Below are positions 21,557 through 33,987 of a stretch of DNA of 64,000 nt, piece by piece. Source of the DNA: Hydnum rufescens UP504 (taxonomy: Eukaryota > Basidiomycota > Agaricomycetes > Cantharellales > Hydnaceae). Location of the stretch: the NCBI GenBank assembly GCA_014904985.1, contig MU129080.1:16752-80751 (forward strand), written 5' to 3'. Made by a program: the position numbers and the translations under genes. Under the pieces are notes generated by a model. It saw nothing but the letters and a program-made list of their open reading frames with translations, did not search any database and was not told where the DNA came from. The first letter of the stretch is position 1. Each line of letters starts with the position of its first letter.

Positions 21557-21965
21557 GTACCACACACCTGCTTTGGTGGGTGTGTGGTACTACAAGGTAT
21601 TTAATTTTTTTTTACTAATGTATGCTATTATTTTAGGATCCAAATCAATGCTCCCAAAACAATGACCCACCACAACAGCAACCCACAATTTGTCTGAACA
21701 ACCTGCCCAACAGTGAATCACCAAGCCCAGCCCCTCATACCACACACACCTGCCCTAGCAGGTGTGTGGTGCTACTATGTACTTTTTTTTGATTTCTATG
21801 GGCAGAACCACACCCACTACTGCAGGTGTGGTCCTAAGTACTTTTTTTTAAAATTTCTATGGATGGTACCACACACCCACCCTAGTAGGTGTGTGGTGCT
21901 ACTAAGTACTTTTTTTTTTGAGATTTATGGATGATACCACACCCACCTAGGGAGGGTGTGTTTTT
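21557..21965 (+). repeat. Hairpin module array 4, with a 40-nt intron-like stretch and tandem hairpins
   Basis: Type 1 hairpin 21560-21587, then donor GTATTT at 21597 and acceptor TTTTAG ending 21636. This is only 40 nt and lacks the type 2 hairpin, but keeps ACTAAT. Four more type 1 hairpins follow at 21740-21769, 21807-21832, 21869-21896 and 21937-21960. They form a tandem array of 62-68-bp units, each hairpin followed by GTACTTTTTTT and ATTTCTATGG. Confidence 0.7.
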
Positions 21966-23090
21966 TTAAATTGAATTCTTGAATAAATAAATAAACAAGT
22001 CAATAACAACAAAACATGAGACTGCCCTGCTGACCCAGGGCAGTATATGTATAATATAGCAATAATAAATAAATAATTATAAATGGAACATACTATCCCC
22101 AATAAGCCCATATGGCCCACTGCAAGTCTGAGATTCTCTAAGTCCCAGTTTCAGCCAATTTTTTGGCCACTTTGGCCAATTCTGGGCCAGGAGGTGAAAA
22201 CCATGAAAGACCAAATTTGGCCAGAATAGTGATGGGACCTACTTAGGTACCATTATCTGCCCTCAAAGTGATACTTAATTGGGTAGGCTTAGGTGACTGA
22301 CCAAGGTGGATAGTAGCTAGATCTGTGTTAGGCACCATGTGCCCCATAACTGCTGCAGCATTGTTATAAGACCCCCTATAATTATTAAAGTGAATATCAT
22401 ACCCCTAGCTATTGGACCACACATAAGGGAGATATCAGGCCACATCATTCTGTAAGCTCCAAGCTATGGTAGTTTATAAATACATGATTCTATTCAGACT
22501 CCTTTGCTAGTCTGTCTTCACACATTGAGCCCATTATGACAAGCTTGTTTCAGTGGTACAATGGGGATTGTTAGCAGGTTGTTGGGGAACCTATTTGGGC
22601 AAGTCAGTACAAGTCAGCTGAGTCAGCTCCTAAACAGCTTCTGCCAACTTGATGCCTGCTCAGCTCTGGCCAAAATCCATTCAGCCAGTGGCTTCCAGGC
22701 ACTCACTTGACAGCAACACTAGAAACAAGGGATTGGGTGGTTTAGCTGAGTTACTGGTCATATTTTCCCTTTTGGATGATAAGGTGCTTAAAGGCTTGGT
22801 TAATCTTACTGCAAGTGTTATCTGAAACATAAGCCATACTTGGGGAGATTGGAGGTTCAATTTGCCTTCAGAACAAATAAGTTTGTGAATGAGACTAGTG
22901 TTAGATGAGGTCATTAGGTAAAGTAAATGAGACAATAGGAATTAGCCAGCAGATATGTGTAAAGTTAAAGTTCAATAGAAAGTGAGGTTTGAGAGACACC
23001 CCCAGGGTAAAGCCCAGGGGGATAGGTTTGCTTTTGGTACCAGTAATGCTTATATTATATAACCTTGTAAGTGCTGTATCCTAGTATTGT
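21966..23090. other. CG-poor repeat debris
   Basis: No gene recognised. Contains a diverged relative of the 6306 hairpin (near 22230-22270). Near 22552 is TGGTACAATGGGGATTG, which matches the end of the MITE at 42030. Confidence 0.5.
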
Positions 23091-23879
23091 TACAGCTGTT
23101 TGCACTTTAGTTGGCATGGTGCAATTTGCTGATCCCTGGGATATCAAAACTGCTGAAAAAGTAATTTTGTGTTTTCTTCTCAACAACACTAGATACAAAG
23201 AAGTGGTTTGCTGTGCTGAGTTTGTAATAAAAATCCCCAGGACCTGTTTTTTGATTTTTGATTTAGCTTCAAAATGGAGATTCTGGATTTTAGTACAGTA
23301 ATTCATGGTTTCTGAGAGAATGGCTGGGCCAAATCATTCAAAAAAGCTACATGCTTGGAGAGAAAAAAAATACCCCAGACCTGTTTTTTTTTGCTAAGCA
23401 AAACAGGCAGTTTTTGGTGTTCACCAATTCAAGGCTTGTGTGCCTATATGGATATTTCAGTGTGGCTCCCACAGAAACTGCCAAACATCTCCATTGTGCT
23501 TTTGATCTGTTTCTATGACCACTTTGAGACCCCTGGAGTACATTCCATGTGTCCACAGAACACCATTTGCCTGTCCTTTGGGCCCTTGCCAGTACTACCA
23601 GAAGCAAATAGGTTCTCTTTCATTGGTTCTAAGTTCTATGGTGCCATCACCTTATTCCACTGACACCAAGGCTCTCCTGGTCCATTTTGCCAGTATCTTA
23701 CCTCTGCAGCAAGTAGTTGCAATCTCTGGTGTTGGCTTGTGAACTATTCAGTGATGGATGGCACAATTTCAAGAAACTGGGTCCATAGACACTCCAGTCA
23801 GGAGAAATGTACAGTGTGGTCCCCCCCACAAGTTGAATGAGGCAGATATGCTGGTGTGCTCTTGGTGAATTGGTTTGAG

Positions 23880-24850
23880 CATAAGACAAGCACTAATCCT
23901 GCCAGTGCTAGTTTTTAGATGGGACTCTCAGTCAATGGCCAGACTACTATCTGGATGAGCTTCAGAAGAAGCTACTATGATATAGATCTAAGCAAGTCTC
24001 TCTTTCTACAATTTGGCATGCTTTACAGAATCATGGGTATAAATTAAAGAAGGTAAGGATGTGTTATTACCGAGAATGGTACTGTACTGGAAGTTTGTTG
24101 CCATAGCTTCACTGCCTTGCTGTTGAACAGAATGAGAAACTATGAGATAAATATTGCCAGCAAATATATGACTCATATTTGGCAGAACAGCTTGTTTTTA
24201 TAGATGAGTGTTTGCTGGACAGGAAGACTATGTATCAACTACATGGCTATGCAAAGGGTAACAAGCATGCTTGCCGACAAGCACATTTCCTCCAAGGCAA
24301 ATGGTTTGTCCTTTTTTCATCTCAGATTGACAGTATTCCCTCTAAAATTTGTCCAAAATTCAGATATTCTATACTTCCTGCCCTTTCTCTGGACAGCCTG
24401 GTTCATATTGACATTCATGAGGGGGCATACTGTAGGAAGTCATTCAAACAATTCCTACATGATTTGCTCAATGAGATGAACCCATTTCTGGGCCCAAACT
24501 CAGTGATAATTCTTGACAATGTCACAATACATAAACACCATAGTATCATAAACATGGTAAAAGAAAAGTATGGATTATCTATCTGCATTAGTTTGTGCTT
24601 TGCAAGGGTAAGGAATGGATTTTCACAGAGGATGTTGTATAATCTTCCTTCCACCATACTCACCAGACCTAAATCCAATTGAAGAAGCATTTGCCAAGCT
24701 AAAAGCTTACCTATGATGGCATGGTGCAAGGATGCATGTGGCAATGGGAAACAAGGATGGCGAGCAGCATGTGCATGCCCTTATCATGGAAGGGCTGCAC
24801 AGCATCAGTACAGGCAATGCTGCTGGGTGATTCTGTGACTCAGGCTATGA
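23880..24850 (+). pseudogene. Tc1/mariner (DDE_3-like) transposase
   Basis: Cut-and-paste transposase. The first catalytic Asp lies in QLVFIDECLLDR (24180-24220), the second in SVIILDNVTIHKH (24500-24540), and the third acid in [21 protein letters not shown] (24647-24708). Between them FRYSILPALSLD and VHIDIHEGAY match the family. An open frame covers 24179-24643, then a frameshift separates the third acid and a TGA follows near 24710. Upstream pieces at 23880-24180 resemble the helix-turn-helix linker but contain stops. It is likely inactive. Confidence 0.75.
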
Positions 24851-24979
24851 TGTAATAGATGAGTAGATGAGGAAATGCTTGATTAGCTAAACTCCTAATC
24901 AAAGATACCTTGGGGGATGAAGTAGTAGTCATGGTAAATAGATAAAGAGTACAGTACATAAGAACATTGTAACCAAGGC

Positions 24980-26990
24980 TTATGAAGTATGTTCATTCCC
25001 AGACTCCCATTTCTTATGAATCTCATGCACATCACACTTTCCCCACTTAAAAATTAGATCCACCTCACCTTCACCCATTCTGATCCCAAGTTTAATTAAA
25101 TAAGAATCCTTATCATCACCACATTTCCCTATGAGGTGATTGAGCTGTGTGAACCCCTTTGCAAGCAATAGGTCACCAAATCTAGTAAGATTTAATTTGT
25201 CAGGGCACCAGCAAGTGTTGCTTTCAAGGTTTGAGAGCCATTCTGGGATACATGGGAAGATACTTGAGGGTGAAGGCTTCTGACCATCACTGCTGGCAAA
25301 CTGAACATGCTGGTTGTGGCCCTTTTTTGGAACAGCATAACTCTTGTCAATAATCATCTTCATAAATGGATCCTGGACCAGGGGGTACCATGGAGATGTA
25401 GGAGGATTTGGTGTAACTGGGGGAAGTGGAGGCATGTGCACATTAAATGTCATTGGAGGAGGGACTGGAGTTTGAAGGGGGATGGGCAGAGGATCCACGG
25501 ACAATTTTTTTTGCAATGAACCTCCACTTTGTCACCCAAGAGGTGGCAGCATGTTTTTCTGCTGTTCAGCAACCTCAGAAATAGACACAGGGGGCTCATC
25601 AAAAGTCAGAAGACCCATTTTCTATGAGACAGTCAATATTTTGACATCTGGCCATATAGAAATCCTAGTTACATACCAAGCATTGTGCCCATTTCTTCAT
25701 GTCATCATGTGAATAAAGCACATGCTGACCAACTTGATCATTGCCAGCAAGAACACAGCATGGAAGTCCAGGATGCTGTTGACATTGCTTCCCAGGATGC
25801 ATGTGAAGCTGTTCCACAATGACAGGAATCATAACACCCTTGAATCTTTCCAAACCTTTCCCTTTCAAATTGCTTGTCCTGTACAGAAATATTACTCAGC
25901 TCTCCCTTTCAGCTTGGATATGAGTGAGGCTGGCCCATATACCTTGTTCAGTACTTCCAATAAAATCTCTCTAGCATTAGTTCTGCTATTTTGCTTTCGT
26001 TGTTTGAAGTTCTTGCACATAAGACTGATCATCCACTCATAGTCTTCTTCATCATCAAGGGCATCATATGTCTCTGCCATTGTAGCACTCATGAATTTCC
26101 AGCCTAATTCGAGCCTCCACCTTCCTGTTTCTTTCAACCTGCTGAGCTCAACAGAATTCTTCCAAAAATCATTGAAGGTGAGACTGGACTTCCATTTACA
26201 AGTGATGTTCTTTTTTGCCACAACCATTTTGTACATGATATCAAATACTGGATCATCCTCAGGCTCTGGTTCAGACTCAGCAGTGGTTGGCTTTGGTTTA
26301 TCTCCCTGGTCTATGAATTGATATTGATCTCAGCAGTGTTCATGTATCTAATTCTGGAACCCTGACTTATCACTTTTGAATGTCCAATTTTTCAGGCATT
26401 CTGCATTATAGGCCACACACTTTTGGGTCTCTTTATCCTTGGTGCTTATTTGAATAGAGTATGAGTTCATTTAATATTCTATATGAATTCAATGGTATTT
26501 ATGGGCATTCTCACCATCATCTTTATCCTCTGGGGCTATGATGTTTCCATATGAGCCTATATCACTGCCATCATCTGCATATTGTCATAATCAGATTGGT
26601 TCTCACAATTCCATGGCAGATGACTAACCAGCAGGTCTTTTTCCACCACTACCGCTTGTTGGTGTTAGGTCTAATTCATTGTTTGGCTCAAAATATTTGT
26701 TTCCCACAGGGCTGGGTGAATCATGCATATCATCAAATTGTACTGTAGGATCCATGGAGGGGCCTTTGGGCCCTAACTTTCAATAGTCCAAGGGGTGGGA
26801 GAAGGAGTCAATGTGAGAATCCTCCATGGCATGGGAACCAGTAGACTGGGGGGTGTCCATGGCTTCCTGATTTTCTGGTAGGTTCCCTCCAGGGATCACC
26901 ATTGAATTGTCTGCCATGCTATAGCAGGGCTTTGGTCAGGGTCTGGGAGCAGAGACATTTCCATCAGGAAGCTCAGAGGAAGAAGCAGGA
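24980..26990 (-). pseudogene. Second, unrecognised gene of the Tc1/mariner-like element
   Basis: Minus-strand frames are arranged in order: near 26880-26990 a start region with SMVIPGGNLPENQEAMDTPQ; 25892-26236 with FNDFWKNSVELSRLKETGRW and an acidic YDALDDEEDYEW; 25665-25868 with CxxHPGxPC-like residues; and 24980-25516, a Pro-rich stretch then LESNTCWCPDKLNLTRFGD and a charged C-terminus. I do not recognise the family. It ends about 130 bp from the end of the transposase, tail to tail. Introns or frameshifts join the pieces. Confidence 0.5.
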
Positions 26991-27899
26991 GACATATCAC
27001 AGGGAGTGAAGATGGCCTGAAAGTGGGACCATTTCTCCTTTTTAGTTAGTTTGTTGAGCACTTTCTGGGACATGAATTACAGATGGGACTTTGCTTCCAG
27101 TAGTACTGGCAAGGGCCCAAAGGACAGGCAAATGGTGTTCTGTGGACACACGGAATGTACTCCAGGGGGCTCAAAGTGGTTGTGGAAACAGATCAAAAGC
27201 ACAACAGAGATGTTTGGCAGTTTCTGTGGGAGCCACACTGAAATATCCATATAGGTGCACAAGCCTTGAATTGGTGAACACCAAAAATGGCCTGTTTCGC
27301 TTAGCAAAAAAAACAGGTCTGGGGTATTTTTTTTCTCTCCAAGCCTGTAGCTTTTTTGAATGATTTGGCCCAGCCATTCTCTCAGAAATCACGAATTACT
27401 GTACTAAAATCCAGAATCTCCATTTTGAAGCTAAATCAAAAATCAAAAAACAGGTCCTGGGGATTTTTATTACGAACTCAGCACAGCAAACCGCTTCTTT
27501 GTATCTAGTGTTGTTGAGAAGAAAACACAAAATTACTTTTTCAGCAGTTTTGATATCCCAGGGATTGGCAAATTGTGCCGCTGATGATGATGATGATGTA
27601 ATCAAATTAGAGTGCATATCCGTGCCAAGGAGACATATGCCGCACTGTAGGTCTACTGTGAGTTGGTATCTAAATTGGGGGAAAGCAGAGGAATTGGAGA
27701 GTGAGAGAACTAAGAGGACAGAAGTAGGGGGGGTGTTCAGCGCGGGAAGGATGAAGGCGGCTGTGGGGGAGAAAAGGGTGGGGTAGCATATGGAGCAGTA
27801 TAAGAGAAAATAGGAAAGGCATAGACCAATAACTAGTTGTAGTAAAAGGGAAGAAAGAGCATATATGGGTATAGAAGAGAAAGGAAGAGTGGAGAGCAT

Positions 27900-30800
27900 A
27901 AAGAGAAGCTATGGATTGATGGTGTGGAGAGGGAAGATGCGTGTGTCACGGATGTAGCGAAGAGTGAGTGGTACAACCCGTGGGTCTGAGAGGAGGGTGG
28001 ACATGTTGGTAGTGGAGAGGTGGTGATCGATGCAGAGGATATCATGCCTTAGCCAAGTATGTTTGCATGCGAAGCGTGCACAAAACACTAGAAAGTGCTC
28101 AGGGGTTTCTCGAGCCTCACATCGGGGGCACAGTGGGGAGTCCACATGACCGAAGCATTCCAGATAGTCTCATAGTGCCACATGCCTGGTGCGTAGTTGA
28201 GCGATAATACTGCAACCTCCCTGTGGAAGGGAAGCTAGCATGCGGAATGTGGCCTTGCTTGAGAGAGTTCCTCGAATGTGTTGATGGCGTGCTCCTGCCC
28301 ATTGAGGGGGAGTGGGAGGGGGGGGATGGATTTGGTGGCACATTCCCGAGCTGCAGCGAGTGAGGCTGGGAGGGGGGAAAAGAGGATAGGGGAGTGAAAC
28401 ACTGTTGCCAACTTAGCCAGTTCATCAGCTTTTTCATTCCCTGGGATGCCTTCGTGCCCCGGGATCCAGATACGGTGGATTGGGGTCTGGGGGTGGCCAC
28501 GTTTGAACGTTTCACAGAGTGCATGTATCTCGAGAATGAGGGATTGGCCTGCTTGGTTGCAAGTCCACCTGGTACAGGCTGTTATAGCTGCTTGGTTGTC
28601 GAGGAATATGGATACTGAGGTGGTGGAGGCTGGGAGAGATGTCGCGAGGGTGAGGGCTAGCTGTATGCCTATGAGTTCTGCCTTGAAGACCATATGGGTT
28701 GAGGCTGCACCTAGGTGATGGGTTGTGGATTGTTTCTGTTGGGGTCCACTGCTGAAGCACCTATTCCCTTTTCTGTCTTTGAGCCATCACTGTAGATTAA
28801 GGCCTGGGTGTAGGAGAAGGGGATGTTAGTGTGGTTAGCTATTGCCTCATCCTTCGATGGGCTATGTGGCCCTCCAGCTGGGGTTTCCACCAAGGTGGTT
28901 GGGGGAGAGGGAGAATGGTCTCTAGTGTTGAGGGGGTTGGGGTTGAGGTTGGGGAGTGGAATATGCACTGGAGTGCCGATCGTGGGTTTTGACGTTGCAC
29001 GTATGGGCTCGGCGCGCCAGGGGGCCAACTGGATTTGAGTTGGGTGTTGCCAACATGCGTAGTGCTGAGAGGGTAACCTTGCGGTCCAGGCAGGTGCGAG
29101 TTGGAATGAGGTCAGAGTCAAATTCGAGTGCGGGTCCTGGTGAGGTTCGGAATACCCCTAGCATTATGCGCTGGGCCAAGCATTGGACTGAGTCGAGCAT
29201 GTGGACTGCCAGGGTGTTGGTGGCAAATGGGTGCCAGGCTACTGCACCATAATCAGTGTGACTGAAAATGCATGTAATGACCAGGCACCTGAATTGGATT
29301 AGTGGGATCCCCCATGTCGTGCATGCAGGGGAACCTAGAGCCATGAGGGCCGCGCAGCCTCTAGAGGCTGCCTTTTCCCCTTGAAGCTTCCAGCGAAGTT
29401 CTGAATCAAAGATTATACCTAGGTACATTACATTGGATGAGGGTGGAATCTGTGAGTTGCCGAATGAGATGGGAGTATCGTCGATAAGGTGGTGGTTGTG
29501 CGTGAAGATGATGAACTGGGTTTTTACCACATCGAGGGTTGAGGCGTGGTGAGTGCCCCATCGTAGGGAGAGGATGGCTGCCTCCTCTAGGGTCCAGCGG
29601 GCCTCTCGTGCTGTGGAGCCTGAGGCTAGGAAAATGATATCGTCTGCCCAGCCTTGGGCACTTAGGGAAATTACAATATTGGGAATGTCCAGGAGGTCAG
29701 CATTATAGAACAGATAGAGGATACCTGAAAGTGGGGACCCTTGTGGAATTCCAACATTGCAGGCCAAGGACTCTGATGTGTAGTATCCACATACTATGGT
29801 AGAGGTGCACTCCGACATGAAAGATGAGATGAGATTAGTGATCTCTAAGGGGATCTTACGCTTTCGCATGTTGTGGATCAGGCGTGGTTTTGAGACTGTT
29901 GGGAATGCATTCTTGACATCAATGAGGAGAGCTCCTACGACTTTCTTGCAGCGCCATTCATGTTTTATGTATTCTTCAATCGCGACTACTCCGTCTTCTG
30001 TTGAATGCCCTGGGCGGCAGCCTAAGTGGGTATTGGGTAGGAGCTGGAATTTGTCGGCCAAGTAGGTGATGCGCTGGGCTATAATGCCTTCGAAAAGCTT
30101 TCCCATAGTGCAAAGGAGGGCGATGGGGCGGTATGCATTTGGTTTGGAGTAGTCAGGTTTGCCCGGTTTTCACAGGATTAGGGTTGTTGCCTTACACCAA
30201 GGGGATGGGTAGTAGCCAATGCAAATACATGCCTTGAAGATATCATAGAGGGGCTGGCGGATCGTGTCCCAGGTACATCTTAGGACTCGTACTGGGATTC
30301 CATCAATCCCCAGGGCTTTGTCTGGGGCCATGCACTTCATTTGCTTGTCAAGTTTGGTGATTAGGAGTGGGTGGAACTGGTGGGAGGCAGGGTATGCATG
30401 GCCTGGGTGGATATCTGAGAGGTCTGGCTCCTGGGGAGGTGAGAAGAAAGTATCGCGGAAGAGATTTGCTTGGTCAGTAGGAGCTGAGGCAAGGGAGCCA
30501 TTTGGGCATGCCAGTGGGGGTATGAAGCAGGGGGCTTGTTCCTTCGTGGCATAGCGGGATGCTGTAAATAAAGTGGAGTCATCTAGGGAGGCTAAGAAGT
30601 CACGCCAGTGTTGGCGTTTGTGGCACCGGACTTCCTGCTGGAAGGTCCTCTGGGCCGCCTTCCAGGCATTGCGTGCTTCATCTGTTTGGAGGTGTTGAGC
30701 CTGGTGGCGGGTATGACTGGTTTGTTTCTGGAGTGCTGTCAGCTCCGTGGACCACCAGCGCTTTGAGTAGGGGGAGGGTGCAGCAACTGGTACGTGAGTT

Positions 30801-31808
30801 TCGATTCCCCTTTTGACAGTGTCAGTGAGCTTGGTGATTGCAAGGTTGATGGAGGTACAGTCAGGGCGGGGTGCAACCCATGTGGTGAGATTCTTGCCTA
30901 GGAGGGTCGAAAGCTTAGCCCAATTGGCTTTCTTCCAGAGACAATGTTGGGTGGTGGGCAGAGGGAGGGTATGGAGGGAAAGGCAGTGGATTAGAGGGTA
31001 GTGGTCAGATCCATGGTTGAAGTCGGGGTCATGAGAGGTGGTACTGTACATGAGATATAGGAATCTCTTGCTGATGGGGAAGCAAATATGAGATCAATTA
31101 CCATAGTATGGTCTTGGGCACTATGGAAGGTGATGATGCCTGGTTGGGATTGAAGGCGCGCCCCAAGGTGTGACATCATCAGGATTAGGTCATCTGCTTC
31201 TGGGTCCCCGATTCCAACCCTTCCTGGGGCATCCCAAAGTGGGGAGTGCAGGTTGAAATCGCCCAGTACTACGAAGGGGGAATCTGGTGGGAGGAAGAGG
31301 GGGTCAGCCAGCAGGTCATAGAGGGGGCGCAGAGAGGAGAAGGTGCCTGGGGGATTGTAGACATTAATAAAGGTGAAGGGTAAAGGGGTTGAGGGAAAGC
31401 AAAGGAAACTGATGAAATATTAATAGAATTGGTGCAAGGGATATGGTAAAGAGAAGAGGGGATGCGTGAATTGACATAAATGACAGAGCGGGGGGAAGCT
31501 AGGGGGTCCAGGACTGGGGCTGTTGGGAGGATTAGGCGCCATTTGGGATGCTGTAGGATGTGGCGGACACCATTGAGGGAGTATGTATAGGGTTCCTGTA
31601 TGAACAAAATGTCGAATTGAGCTGTATGGGGGCTATTAAGTAAGGAGTGGTGTACAGCGGAGGCATGGTGGGCATTGTATTGAAAGGCAGAGAATTCAGG
31701 AAGTGTGATAGGAGGGTCATCAGGAAGGGGGGGGCTGCTGTGAGGTGGGGACTGTGTGGTTTCACTATTCATGAATTGGGTATAGGAGGGCATCACCGTT
31801 GGAGTCAT
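27900..31808 (-). pseudogene. LINE ORF2: endonuclease, reverse transcriptase, RNase H
   Basis: Target-primed reverse transcription protein. Endonuclease: FDILFIQEPYTYS (catalytic Glu) near 31600, VVLGDFNLHSPLWD near 31240, IDLIFAS near 31100. Reverse transcriptase: RKPGKPDYSKPNAYRPIALL with its first Arg codon now TGA (about 30167), GIPQGSPLSGILYLF near 29730, catalytic GWADDIIFLA near 29650. RNase H: IYSDGSKTEKG (28790), KAELIGIQLAL (28680), LDNQAAI (28610), NEKADELAKLA (28420). C-terminal CPRCEARETPEHFLVFC (28090-28140) is the CCHC motif typical of Tad1-like LINEs. Frame changes near 31350, 31100, 29010 and 28700 make it non-functional, although 28922-31051 is a single frame apart from the TGA. 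Confidence 0.85.
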
Positions 31809-33073
31809 TGAGCCGTGCTAGGGCTTGGATATGTACCGGGCATTCCTTGCTGGATGCCCGGTGGTTACCTTTGCACAATATGCATGCAAGAGCTACATGG
31901 TTGCATTCCCGGTGGTCACAACAGGTGGGGGTAGCTGTACAGTGGCATTCTGTGGTCAAGTGGGAGCCGGCACAGCGGCCGCAGGCTTTCTGCGCTGAAC
32001 ACCGAGCTGCGGTATGTCCAAAGCACTGGCAGTTGTGACATTGGAGGATAGAGTGGTGCGACTTCTCCGTGGCTAAGAGAGTTCCATTGTAGGAGATGGA
32101 GTTAATAATCGCTTTATTGGCTTTGCAGGGATTGTGCAGATGGAGGATGAGGGATGAGTATTTCTTGGTGGTGTCCAAGTTGGGGCGGGCCCACATGGCT
32201 CGTGCCAAAAAGTCTAGTATACCTGGATTACTTTGTCGAAGGTCCTCGAGGTCATCTTTAGAAGAGGGGTCAAAAGAAGTGGGGATATGGTGTGCAATGA
32301 TAGCATATATTGGGTGGCGGAGAGTGAGCTCCTTGCTAAGAAGTGGTACCCAGCTGGTGTTAAAGTGGAGGTGGTCAGCATCTGAAACCGAGTTCATAGT
32401 GATAATTATGTCTTTGGAGGCATGGCGAGAGACTGTGCGGACTTTTAGGGGTTTACCATCTGCATCGACGATGGCTGCAGTTTCAATGGCAGTGTCTGTC
32501 AACCATTTGAGCTCTGGGAAGAGAGTGGTGGGTATACTGGATTGGCTGGGTGCGACTGGATCAGAGTGAGATCCAGTTCAGGGTTGCGGCTTTTGGATGT
32601 GGGTAATGGAGGGGCTGTCTTTTGACAGCCAGTAGGAGCAGAGGTTTTGCCTGAGGAGAGAGCCTGGCTGTAGGACAGAGGCAGTGGGGGAGGTGTGTTA
32701 GAAGAGATAGCAGACATGTCTGCTTCTAGTTTGTCAAAATGGGTGTGGATATCTTCTGAGAGGGTGGCAAGTTGGGTAGCAATCCGATTACCTGCTTCAA
32801 CGTTGCGACCAATCTGGTGAGCCAGTTCTAGAATACCCTTGAAGTCCTCTGCCAGTATAGAGAAGGACTTGGGTTCCTTTCCTGGGGTGCATTGTGACGT
32901 CGTTCTTTTGGCCGAAATCTGTTCAAGAATATCAACAAGTTTGGATGCACAGGCACCTTGGTCCTTATAGTTGGGGAGAATAGAGTGGAGTCTAGCTCTC
33001 CCCAGGGTCTGGGGGACATAGGTGGATGAGAAACATCAGCGGGTGCGTGTAGGGAACTATCACGCTGGGACAT
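31765..33073 (-). pseudogene. LINE ORF1, zinc-knuckle nucleic-acid chaperone
   Basis: ORF1 protein binds the element's RNA. The N-terminal part is read from ATG 33073 (SQRDSSLHAPADVSHPPMSP) and 32717 (Pro/Ser-rich). The C-terminal part below 32580 has an RRM-like region (WVPLLSKELTLRHPIYAII) and three CCHC-type knuckles: CHNCQCFGHTAARC, CGRCAGSHLTTEC and CILCKGNHRASSKEC. Frameshifts lie between 32828 and 32717 and again between 32580 and 32530, where an in-frame TGA (32578) is bypassed. It overlaps or nearly touches ORF2 at 31808. Confidence 0.75.
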
Positions 33074-33424
33074 ATTTTAGCGGATGATACATATAGCTGC
33101 GTGGAGGCTAGGTGATTATGAAAGGGCAGCTTTTTTTTTTTGGTTAAGAGGTAGAGGGTGTAGGAGAGAAGAGTTTTCTTGAGGTTCCACAATAAGCGGC
33201 GTGTCCGAGTGGGGTGGGTAGGTGGACGACTATAACGGTTTTATCTGGAATAGTTCACTGCGTTGAGCCAGTACCGTTTGCCAAGCTAAGCACTTTATTT
33301 AGGTGTAGCTATGCGAGAGTGAGGGCCGTGCAAGGACTGCCGGCTGAACACACTCAAGTTGCGGAAGCTTTTGAGAGTAGCAGAGATCCAAATTGCGCCG
33401 CACCAACTAAAGTGCAAACAGCTG

Positions 33425-33987
33425 TAATGTAACCACTACAACCTTCATGCAAACTATATTGAAAATAACCATTATAGCTATTATAGCCATTATAGCATGT
33501 ATGGGCCGTTACTTTGTTCACTTCCAGATTATAGCGAGAAAAAAAATTATGCTGATATATCGTCTCATATCAACCTATATCTTAAATTTGGTTTTTCGGA
33601 CAGTTAGCCGATAAGCGATCTTCTGGCTACAGCCAACTCTATCGATTCATCATAAATACATGTATTCAGCCGTACGTTAGTCGACCGAAGTTGCCAGTAC
33701 CTGTGTCTAAGAGCGTCAACTTGTCTTAACTTTATTACAAGCGAAACATGGCCGCCAGTGCGCTGTTACAGATTCGGGATACGCCAAATGTGGCTTAGGT
33801 CTTTAAGCCTGAATCCCCTCTCACAAGACTGGCAAGTGCTACGAGCCAGGACTGGGATAGTGGTTGAACTGGAGGACCTTGGTATCAAGAGACAACGTGA
33901 GTTCAGAGTGGTTGAGGGCCAATTTAACGCAAACCACAGGTTCGCGCTTCAGCTCAAATAGCTTCGCTCCACCAACTTGGAGGAGAG
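33425..33987. other. AT-rich flank outside the Tc1-like element
   Basis: Nothing recognised. An AT-rich stretch (33430-33680) contains short TATAGC tandem copies near 33472-33497. A 67-codon plus-strand frame (33758-33961) has no known match. Confidence 0.4.

Larger units (their letters stand above)
27582..33389 (-). mobile_element. Tad1/I-like LINE (non-LTR retrotransposon)
   Basis: A 5.8-kb element on the minus strand that appears full length. The 3' end (27582-27598) is a CATCATCAT microsatellite instead of poly(A). The 12-bp target duplication is AAATTGTGCCGC (27570-27581) and AAATTGCGCCGC (33390-33401), differing by one C/T at a CG site. The target is the right arm of the Tc1-like element, and the left arm at 23115 shows the uninterrupted sequence. 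It encodes a zinc-knuckle ORF1 and an ORF2 with endonuclease, reverse transcriptase, RNase H and a terminal CCHC motif. Unlike its surroundings it is rich in CG, so it is a younger insertion. Confidence 0.9.
23093..33424 (+). mobile_element. Tc1/mariner-like transposon with long TIRs, split by a LINE
   Basis: Both ends read CAGCTGTTTGCACTTTAGTTGG inward and are flanked by TA, the Tc1/mariner target duplication. The inverted arms are long: 23093-23608 on the left, and 27091-27581 plus 33402-33424 on the right, about 516 bp. The LINE at 27582-33389 interrupts the right arm. Without it the element is about 4.5 kb. It carries a plus-strand DDE transposase and a minus-strand second gene, an unusual load for this superfamily. 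Both genes are damaged. Confidence 0.8.

Noticed and set aside
33185..33260. tRNA-Ser-like start in the LINE 5' region (GTGTCCGAGTGG)
   Set aside because: No T-arm or acceptor complement follows, so it is not a tRNA gene.
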